NCBI GenBank assembly: GCA_910585485.1
Contig: CAJUEZ010000075.1
Span: forward strand, 1-6,039
Length of the DNA: 6,039 nucleotides
Source of the DNA: an uncultured Clostridia bacterium
GTDB taxonomy: Bacteria > Bacillota > Clostridia > UBA1381
Direction of reading: 5' to 3'
Shown here one piece after another: positions 1-5,349 of this stretch. A program made the translations under genes and the position numbers. Under the pieces are notes generated by a model. It was not told where the DNA came from. It worked only from the letters and a program-made list of their open reading frames with translations, and searched no databases. The stretch's first letter is position 1. Every line of letters starts with the position of its first letter.

Positions 1-1281
1 GGGTGCGAGGCTGTATGGCAGCTTGTGAAAAATGGAATAGAGACCGAACTTTATGAAATGAAGCCGAAAAAGTATTCTCCGGCGCATACAAATAAAAACT
101 TTGCCGAACTTGTATGCTCAAATTCTCTTAAAGCTGACAGAATAGAAAATGCCTGCGGACTTTTAAAAGAAGAGATGCGTCTTTTTGACTCTGTCATGAT
201 GGAGGCGGCGGATATAAGCCGTGTGCCGGCGGGCGGAGCTTTGGCGGTTGACCGTGATGTGTTTTCAGAGTATATCACAAACAAAATAAAATCACATCCG
301 CTTGTGACGGTTATAAATGAAGAGGTAACAAGTATCAATACTGACGACTACACTATTATTGCCACAGGACCGCTTACCTCCGATTCTCTGGCGAGTGAAA
401 TCAAAAAACTGGCGGGTGGGGACGAGTTGTATTTTTACGACGCTGCCGCTCCTATTGTCACAGCGGAAAGCATACAATATGATAAGGTTTTTAAGGCGGC
501 AAGGTATGACAAGGGGACTGCCGATTATATAAATTGTCCTATGACTAAGGAAGAATATACCGAGTTTTATAACGCTCTTATAACCGCTGATACAGCCGAA
601 CTTAAGGAATTTGAAAATCAGAAAGTCTTTGAAGGGTGCATGCCTGTCGAGGTCATGGCAAAGCGTGGAGAGCAGACGCTTGTATTCGGACCGTTAAAGC
701 CTGTCGGACTTGTAAACCCAAAGACGGGAAAAGACGACGCATACGCCGTTGTTCAGCTGCGTCAGGACAATAAGGAAGGCACGCTTTATAATCTTGTCGG
801 TTTTCAAACAAATCTTAAATGGGGCGAGCAGAAACGAGTCTTTTCCATGATACCGGGATTGGAAGACGCGGAGTTTGTGCGTTACGGTGTTATGCACCGA
901 AACACTTATATAAATTCACCTGTGACGCTTGATAAATACTATCGTATGAAAAAACACCCGAAAATATTTTTTGCGGGTCAGATAACCGGAGTTGAGGGAT
1001 ATGTTGAATCCGCGTCAAGCGGAATACTCGCGGGATATAATATGGTGGCGCTTTTAAAGGGAGAGAAAATGTTTGAGCCTGACGCGAAAACATGTATAGG
1101 CGCTCTGCCGCTTTATATTTCAAATGCGAGCAATACAAAATTTCAGCCAATGAACGCAAATTTCGGTATTATAGAAGGTTTGGGAGAAAAAATAAGAAAT
1201 AAAGCCGAACGCTATAATAAAATAGCCAACAGGGCTTTAGATATAATAAGAATACAGACGAAAGGTGAGGAGCAAAAATGA
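1..1281 (+). CDS. trmFO: Methylenetetrahydrofolate-tRNA-(uracil-5-)-methyltransferase TrmFO, 5' partial
   Basis: A cytosolic flavoenzyme that makes 5-methyluridine at position 54 of the tRNA T-loop, using methylenetetrahydrofolate as carbon donor and FADH2 as reductant. The reading frame is open from base 1 (first residues GCEAVWQL), which continues the FAD-binding glycine loop known in this family as GAGLAGSEAAWQL. The true start and about 14 residues therefore lie to the left of the window, and the in-frame GTG at 25 is internal. Counting from that GTG, ELYEMKPKK (8-16), FAELVCSNSL (26-35) and FEGCMPVEVMA (202-212) hold the two conserved cysteines, C31 and C205, equivalent to Cys53 and about Cys226 of the B. 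subtilis enzyme. FGPLKPVGL (221-229) follows, and FFAGQITGVEGY (315-326) is the C-terminal FAD motif. The estimated full length of about 440 residues matches the family. The stop overlaps the next start by 4 bases, so the two are probably one transcript. Identification is secure. Confidence 0.95.
   Translation, partial: GCEAVWQLVKNGIETELYEMKPKKYSPAHTNKNFAELVCSNSLKADRIENACGLLKEEMRLFDSVMMEAADISRVPAGGALAVDRDVFSEYITNKIKSHPLVTVINEEVTSINTDDYTIIATGPLTSDSLASEIKKLAGGDELYFYDAAAPIVTAESIQYDKVFKAARYDKGTADYINCPMTKEEYTEFYNALITADTAELKEFENQKVFEGCMPVEVMAKRGEQTLVFGPLKPVGLVNPKTGKDDAYAVVQLRQDNKEGTLYNLVGFQTNLKWGEQKRVFSMIPGLEDAEFVRYGVMHRNTYINSPVTLDKYYRMKKHPKIFFAGQITGVEGYVESASSGILAGYNMVALLKGEKMFEPDAKTCIGALPLYISNASNTKFQPMNANFGIIEGLGEKIRNKAERYNKIANRALDIIRIQTKGEEQK
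1264..1272 (+). promoter_or_regulatory. Ribosome binding site for the lipoprotein gene, inside trmFO
   Basis: GGTGAGGAG lies in the last codons of trmFO, 5 bases before the ATG at 1278. With the ATGA stop/start overlap, it suggests that the lipoprotein is translated by coupling to trmFO. Confidence 0.65.
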
Positions 1282-1643
1282 AAATAAAAAGAGTAATCGC
1301 GATTATATCAGCCTCTGTACTTGCTGTAAGTATGATTTCAGGCTGTGGATGTAAAAAGAAAGTCGAGGAACAAGCCAACAAACCAACATTTATGTACTTT
1401 ATATCGAATAGCGATGAAAACTTTGATGAAACGAATAAAGTGCTTGATGAATTGCAGAAAGAGTACAAGAATAAAGTTGATTTCAAAATAAGGAATATTG
1501 ATACGGATAATGTTCAGGAACTTATAGCTCAGGGACAAACACCGACATTGATTTTAATAAAAGAGAATGAGGATTCTCAGATTAAATATAAATGCAATGA
1601 CAAGGAAGAACTTAAAAACTGTATAGAGAATGCGCTTAAATAG
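1278..1643 (+). CDS. Small lipoprotein with a thioredoxin-like fold lacking the CxxC site
   Basis: A 121-residue protein with no name I recognise. Residues 1-22 form a lipoprotein signal peptide: a basic start (MKIKR), a hydrophobic core, then lipobox ISGC, which places the lipid-modified cysteine at C23. It should be anchored to the outer face of the membrane. The mature part reads as a thioredoxin fold. KPTFMYFIS (35-43) fits the first core strand, a helix follows (about 50-64), VDFKIRNIDT (67-76) fits the next strand, and TPTLILI (88-94) has the proline that is cis in thioredoxins. Where thioredoxin has WCGPC this protein has NSDEN (44-48), so it should not do ordinary disulfide exchange there. 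Cysteines remain at 25, 106 and 115. The gene starts on the trmFO stop codon and is followed at once by a terminator, so it is the last gene of its operon. The lipoprotein call is firm. The fold is inferred from the pattern of residues, and the function is unknown. Confidence 0.85.
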   Translation: MKIKRVIAIISASVLAVSMISGCGCKKKVEEQANKPTFMYFISNSDENFDETNKVLDELQKEYKNKVDFKIRNIDTDNVQELIAQGQTPTLILIKENEDSQIKYKCNDKEELKNCIENALK

Positions 1644-1647
1644 TATT

Positions 1648-1673
1648 AAAGACCGCGGCGGCGGTCTTTTTTT
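1648..1673 (+). terminator. Rho-independent terminator after the lipoprotein gene
   Basis: AAAGACCGC (1648-1656) and GCGGTCTTT (1661-1669) form a perfect 9-bp stem around a GGCG loop. The hairpin runs into seven consecutive T (1667-1673). It starts 5 bases after the stop codon and should end the trmFO-lipoprotein transcript, insulating gpr from it. Confidence 0.93.
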
Positions 1674-1703
1674 GTATAATTCTATCTCTTTTGTCAAAAG
1701 CTA
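1674..1703 (+). promoter_or_regulatory. Possible forespore (sigma-F/sigma-G type) promoter for gpr
   Basis: GTATA at 1674-1678 directly follows the terminator T-run and equals the -35 core used by the forespore sigma factors of Bacillus. AAAGCTA (1697-1703), 18 bases further on, is an imperfect match to the sigma-G -10 (CATACTA type). gpr is transcribed by sigma-F and sigma-G in B. subtilis, which motivates the call. The -10 is weak, so this is a suggestion only. Confidence 0.3.
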
Positions 1704-1714
1704 AACAAAAAAAC

Positions 1715-1720
1715 AAGGAG
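1715..1720 (+). promoter_or_regulatory. Ribosome binding site fixing the GTG start of gpr
   Basis: AAGGAG ends 8 bases before GTG at 1729. No in-frame ATG fits the conserved N-terminus, so this site supports the GTG start. Confidence 0.75.
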
Positions 1721-1728
1721 AGATAAAA

Positions 1729-2595
1729 GTGAAAAATATAAGAACGGACCTTGCGGTTGAGGCTCATGAACTCAGTAAAAAACAGGCGAAAAACGCTACG
1801 CAGATTGACGGAGTAATATCAAGCGTTGAAGAGGCGGACGGAATAGGTATTACGCGTGTTGAAATAACAAATGAAAATGGAAGCAAGGCATTGGGCAAAG
1901 CGATAGGCAGTTATGTCACCATAGACGCGCCCGATTTAAAATACAGTCTGGACGTATATGAAAAGGTATGTAATATAATAGCGGATGAAATTCGCGGTAT
2001 GGCGAATATAAAAAGTGATTCTCTTACTCTTGTGGTAGGACTGGGAAATCGGGATATAACACCTGACGCACTCGGAACAAGCGTTGTGTCAAAACTGCTT
2101 GTAACGCATCATATAAAACAAAATATGAGCGATTTGCTTGGCGATAATATAAGCGGTGTATGCGCGATTGCTCCGGGAGTTTTAGGAACTACCGGTATTG
2201 AAACGGCTGATATAATTAAGGCTGTGACAGAACGTGTGAAACCTCAGCTTATTATTGCCGTAGACGCGCTTGCGGCGGCAGATATACAGCGTGTCAGCAC
2301 GACTATCCAAATATCTGACACAGGCATACAGCCCGGTGCCGGAGTGGGCAATAACAGGGAGGGACTGAATGAAAAAAACACAGGAGTCAAAGTTATTGCT
2401 ATAGGAATGCCGACTGTTATTGACGCGTCAACTATTTCAAAGGTAGAGATTCCTGAAGAATTGGCGCCTCTTATGGTGACAACAAAGGATATTGACCTTG
2501 TAATAGAACGAGCCTCAAAGGCTGTCGCAAACGGCATTAATCTCGCCCTTCATCAGAATATGACGCTTCGTGATGTTGAGTGTTATGTCGGTTGA
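1729..2595 (+). CDS. gpr: Germination protease GPR (SASP-degrading spore endopeptidase)
   Basis: GPR is made in the forespore as a zymogen and, in germination, cuts the small acid-soluble proteins that coat spore DNA. It belongs to aspartic peptidase family A25. Motifs in order: IRTDLAVEA (4-12), the zymogen processing region, where cleavage after D7 would match the known site; VVGLGN (102-107); TPDALG (111-116); PGVLGTTGIET (149-159); AVDALAA (177-183); and ISDTGIQPGAGVGN (195-208). D113 and D179 match the essential Asp127 and Asp193 of the B. megaterium enzyme and have the same separation of 66 residues. At 288 residues it is clearly shorter than the roughly 370 of Bacillus GPR. The pro-segment has 7 residues rather than about 15, and most of a C-terminal stretch is missing between PTVIDAS (228-234) and LAPLMVTTKDID (245-256). 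The start is GTG. The gene is flanked by a terminator upstream and a new promoter at its stop codon, so it is probably monocistronic. Confidence 0.95.
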   Translation: MKNIRTDLAVEAHELSKKQAKNATQIDGVISSVEEADGIGITRVEITNENGSKALGKAIGSYVTIDAPDLKYSLDVYEKVCNIIADEIRGMANIKSDSLTLVVGLGNRDITPDALGTSVVSKLLVTHHIKQNMSDLLGDNISGVCAIAPGVLGTTGIETADIIKAVTERVKPQLIIAVDALAAADIQRVSTTIQISDTGIQPGAGVGNNREGLNEKNTGVKVIAIGMPTVIDASTISKVEIPEELAPLMVTTKDIDLVIERASKAVANGINLALHQNMTLRDVECYVG

Positions 2596-2620
2596 CATAT
2601 AGAAAAATTTGGAGTAAAAT
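2592..2620 (+). promoter_or_regulatory. Sigma-A promoter for yfmF-yfmH, overlapping the gpr stop codon
   Basis: TTGACA (2592-2597) is a perfect -35 box. A spacer of exactly 17 bases leads to TAAAAT (2615-2620), one base off the -10 consensus. The gpr stop TGA (2593-2595) is inside the -35 box. Transcription would start near 2627, about 20 bases before the yfmF ATG, leaving room for the AAAGGAG ribosome binding site at 2634-2640. I see no terminator between gpr and yfmF, so read-through from gpr is also possible. Confidence 0.75.
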
Positions 2621-2647
2621 ATAGGAAAAAAGTAAAGGAGAATACTG

Positions 2648-3904
2648 ATGGATTGTTTAAAAATAAATTCCAATATAAATCTGTATCATATACCGATGAC
2701 GAAGCTTAAGACCACCACAATAGGAGTTTATATGCACAGAAAGCTTAGCGAAGATGAAGTATCAAAGAATGCTCTTTTGCCTTATGTTATGAAAAGAGGC
2801 TGCAAATTGTGCCCTGACAGCGAATCTGTAGCGCAGTATCTTGAAAATCTTTACGGTGCGCATCTCGTAGCGTACCCGCTGAAAATGGGTGACGATAATA
2901 TCATATATTTCGGAGGGGAAACCATTTCCGATAAATATTCCGCAAACGGCGAGAAACTTGTATCATCAATGACAAAGCTGATTATGTCGGTTATATTTGA
3001 GCCGGCAGTGTTTAAAGCTGACATTTTGGAACAGGAAAAGAAAAATGCTAAGGACAGAATTTTGGCAGAGATGAACGACAAGGCATTATACGCGATGCAG
3101 CGCTGCGGAGAAGAAATGTGCAAAGGCGACAGTTTCGCGCTTTCTATACTTGGAACAGCCGAAGGTATTGACTCGATAGACGATAAATCGCTTGAGGCGC
3201 ATTATGAAAACATAATAACCTCATCTGTTATAGACATATATGTGTGCGGAGAGTGCGATATAAACGGAGTGGCGGATGAGATAAAGAGATTCACATCGTC
3301 TGTAAGCTTTAAGGAAGCCTCTTTGCCACAATCTCAGATGTTTGTAAAACAGGGAGATGTGAAAAATGTTACCGACAGAATGGAAGTGGCTCAGGGCAAA
3401 CTGTCAATGGGTTTTAAAACGGGAGTGAAGGCTGATGACAGCGACTATCCTGCTCTTATGGTGATGAGCAGCATATATGGCGGCGGTGCGCATTCAAAGC
3501 TGTTTAATAACGTCAGAGAAAAATTAAGTCTTTGCTATTATGCCTCAAGTTCTCTTGTGAAAAATAAAGGTATTATGTTTGTAAACGCGGGTATTGAATT
3601 TGACAATTTTAAGAAGGCGCATGATGAGATAATCGCTCAGCTTGAAAATATTAAAAACGGAGCGGTTTCGGAACTTGAATTTTTATCGAGCATTAAGTCT
3701 ATCGAGAATGATCTTGAATCATATAAAGATAATCAAAGAATGCTTCAGATATTTTATCTTGGTCAGAGAGTATCGGGAACGGATTATAATATAGATACTT
3801 TAAAAGAAAAGATAAGCAAGATAACGATAGACGATGTTGTAAGAGTCGCTAAAAAGACAGAACTTGACACAGTGTATTTTCTTGCGGGAAAGGAGGAAGC
3901 GTAA
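2648..3904 (+). CDS. yfmF: M16-family peptidase-like protein YfmF (non-zinc subunit; EF-P modification-associated)
   Basis: A 418-residue cytosolic protein of the M16 (pitrilysin/processing peptidase) fold, resembling B. subtilis YmfF, which databases also call YfmF. There it is needed, with YmfH, for 5-aminopentanol modification of elongation factor P; its exact role is unknown. Family features seen: IGVYMHRKLSEDE (25-37), LLPYVMKRG (43-51), YLENLYGA (64-71), and MNDKALYAMQRCGEEMCKG (142-160). The HxxEH zinc motif is absent: its place is taken by the PYVMK stretch near 45-49. The C-terminal half keeps the substrate-binding signature YGGGAHSKLFNNVREK followed by LCYY (277-298), with R290 and Y297 as the likely R/Y pair. 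AAAGGAG 7 bases before ATG supports the start. The stop TAA abuts the yfmH ATG with no spacer, so equal, coupled synthesis of the two subunits is likely. The family is certain; the link to EF-P is by homology only. Confidence 0.88.
   Translation: MDCLKINSNINLYHIPMTKLKTTTIGVYMHRKLSEDEVSKNALLPYVMKRGCKLCPDSESVAQYLENLYGAHLVAYPLKMGDDNIIYFGGETISDKYSANGEKLVSSMTKLIMSVIFEPAVFKADILEQEKKNAKDRILAEMNDKALYAMQRCGEEMCKGDSFALSILGTAEGIDSIDDKSLEAHYENIITSSVIDIYVCGECDINGVADEIKRFTSSVSFKEASLPQSQMFVKQGDVKNVTDRMEVAQGKLSMGFKTGVKADDSDYPALMVMSSIYGGGAHSKLFNNVREKLSLCYYASSSLVKNKGIMFVNAGIEFDNFKKAHDEIIAQLENIKNGAVSELEFLSSIKSIENDLESYKDNQRMLQIFYLGQRVSGTDYNIDTLKEKISKITIDDVVRVAKKTELDTVYFLAGKEEA
3889..3896 (+). promoter_or_regulatory. 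Ribosome binding site for yfmH, inside yfmF
   Basis: AAAGGAGG, an almost complete match to the anti-Shine-Dalgarno sequence, lies in the last codons of yfmF and 8 bases before the yfmH ATG. It fixes that start and favours efficient coupled translation. Confidence 0.75.
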
Positions 3905-5194
3905 ATGGAACTTAAATATAAAAAGAGCAGTATAACGGGAGAGGAAATGTACTACGGAGAACATTCCTCAGGATTGGACGTTTATATAATACCAAAAAAA
4001 GATTATAGTAAAACTTACGCTATTTTCGGCACAAAATACGGCTCTGTAGACTCAAAATTTGTCGTTCCGGGGGAAAGTGAACTTACTGAAGTCCCTGATG
4101 GTATAGCGCATTATCTTGAACATAAAATGTTTGACCAGCCGGACGGAAGTAATGTTTTCGACAAATTTGCAAAATACGGAGGAAACGCGAACGCGTTTAC
4201 ATCATTCAATATAACAGCTTATCTTTTCTCGGCGACTGAAAATGTTGAGGAAAATTTGGAAACGTTAATGGACTATGTGCAAAGTCCGTATTTCACAGCA
4301 GAGAGCGTGCAGAAGGAACAGGGGATAATCGGTCAGGAAATCAGAATGTATGATGACAATGGAAATTGGAAGGTGTTTTTTAACTTTTTAAATTGTCTTT
4401 ATAAGAATAATCCGGTCAAAAAAGAAATCGCCGGCACAGTGGAGAGTATCAGCCACATAACGAGTGAATATCTTTATAAGTGCTATAACACATTTTATAA
4501 CCTGTCTAATATGTCGATAGTGGTAATAGGTGATGTGGACGCGATGAAAATTTCTAAAGTGATAGAAAACGGAGTCAAGAAAAATGAGCCTTTCAGCGAG
4601 GAGATAAAAAAGGTTTATCCTGACGAGCCAAAGGCGATAGCAAAAAATTATTCCGAGAAGAGTTTAAGCGTGTCTATGCCGCTGTTTATGATGGGATTTA
4701 AGGATGTTGACACCGGATTTGACGGAGACAGACTTTTGAAAAAGAATATAGAGGTAAATATTCTTTTGAAAATGCTTTTCGGAAAAAGTTCAAAACTTTA
4801 CAAAGATTTATATGAGAAAGGACTTATAAACAATTCTTTCGGAATTGAATACACAATGCAGCCATATTATGCCTATTCTTCAATAGAAGGAGAAAGTTCA
4901 GACCCGAGAGCGGTTTATGACGCTGTTATAAATGAGATTGAAAGAGTTAAGAAAGAGGGACTTTCACAAGAGGATTTTGAAAGAATAAAGAAAGTGATTT
5001 GGGGAGAATATATCCGCATGCAGAACGATGTGGAAAATTATGCCGTAACTTTTATACAATATCTGTTTATGGGTATTGATTATTTCAATTATTATGACAT
5101 TTATAATTCAGTAACTTTTGATGATATAAAAAAACGTTTTGAGGAGCATTTTATCAAAGAACGCTCTGCTCTTTCCGTGATAAATCCGGTATGA
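3905..5194 (+). CDS. yfmH: M16-family zinc metallopeptidase YfmH (EF-P modification-associated)
   Basis: A 429-residue cytosolic M16 peptidase, the zinc-bearing partner of the protein encoded just upstream, resembling B. subtilis YmfH. The inverted zinc motif HYLEH is at 69-73 (H69 and H73 ligands, E72 catalytic base). KEQGIIGQEIRMY (137-149) gives the third ligand E145, with E138 seven residues before it as in pitrilysin (E162/E169). GGNANAFTSFNITAYLF (92-108) is the usual conserved strand between them. The N-terminal half thus looks catalytically complete. The C-terminal half (KSSKLYKDLYEKGLINNSFG, 294-313) has no arginine/tyrosine pair of the kind found in YfmF, which suggests that a single active site is built from both subunits. 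Length fits the family. No signal peptide is seen. The gene ends the operon: about 65 bases of unremarkable sequence and then a terminator follow. Natural substrate unknown; EF-P involvement is inferred by homology. Confidence 0.9.
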   Translation: MELKYKKSSITGEEMYYGEHSSGLDVYIIPKKDYSKTYAIFGTKYGSVDSKFVVPGESELTEVPDGIAHYLEHKMFDQPDGSNVFDKFAKYGGNANAFTSFNITAYLFSATENVEENLETLMDYVQSPYFTAESVQKEQGIIGQEIRMYDDNGNWKVFFNFLNCLYKNNPVKKEIAGTVESISHITSEYLYKCYNTFYNLSNMSIVVIGDVDAMKISKVIENGVKKNEPFSEEIKKVYPDEPKAIAKNYSEKSLSVSMPLFMMGFKDVDTGFDGDRLLKKNIEVNILLKMLFGKSSKLYKDLYEKGLINNSFGIEYTMQPYYAYSSIEGESSDPRAVYDAVINEIERVKKEGLSQEDFERIKKVIWGEYIRMQNDVENYAVTFIQYLFMGIDYFNYYDIYNSVTFDDIKKRFEEHFIKERSALSVINPV

Positions 5195-5259
5195 TTCAAA
5201 TCGGTAAAATATGCCTGAAATTACGGATGGCGAAAAGACAATAAACACTGATTTTTTAT

Positions 5260-5299
5260 TCCGCTTTATTTGCGTCAATCGCGTAAGGCGGATTTTTTT
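5260..5299 (+). terminator. Rho-independent terminator after yfmH
   Basis: TCCGCTTTA (5260-5268) pairs with TAAGGCGGA (5284-5292) over 9 bp with one G-T wobble. A small inner GCG/CGC stem (5272-5274 with 5280-5282) tops it, and seven T (5293-5299) follow. It separates the peptidase operon from spoVAD. The upstream flank is T-rich, so it should work only on the + strand. Confidence 0.85.
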
Positions 5300-5328
5300 G
5301 TATAAAATAAAATTCACAGTAAAAACTA
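5300..5328 (+). promoter_or_regulatory. Possible forespore promoter for spoVAD
   Basis: GTATA (5300-5304) directly follows the terminator T-run, as it does ahead of gpr. AAAACTA (5322-5328), 17 bases on, partly matches the sigma-G -10. The spoVA operon of B. subtilis is sigma-G dependent. Against it, the implied start near 5335 leaves a leader of only about 15 bases, starting at the ribosome binding site. Weak call. Confidence 0.25.
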
Positions 5329-5349
5329 ATGAAAAAAGGAGATGAACTT

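Noticed and set aside
25..27. GTG as the start of trmFO
   Set aside because: The frame stays open to base 1 and the residues before it (GCEAVWQL) match the conserved FAD-binding loop, so the true start is left of the window.
1169..1486. Minus-strand open frame of 105 codons across the trmFO/lipoprotein junction
   Set aside because: It lies antisense over two well-supported genes, is low in complexity (rich in F, S and L), and matches no family I know.
1651..1665. GGC/GCGG run as a microsatellite repeat
   Set aside because: It is fully explained by the stem and loop of the terminator hairpin.
1675..1680. TATAAT as a sigma-A -10 box for gpr
   Set aside because: The position 17 bases upstream (ACCGCG) is inside the terminator stem and does not resemble TTGACA. 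The TG before it is not at the extended -10 spacing.
1691..1696. TTGTCA as a -35 box ahead of gpr
   Set aside because: Seventeen bases downstream lies CAAGGA, the ribosome binding site region, with no -10 box.
5195..5259. Gap after yfmH as a small gene or RNA
   Set aside because: No open frame with a ribosome binding site and no stable fold apart from the terminator that follows. It reads as ordinary 3' untranslated sequence.
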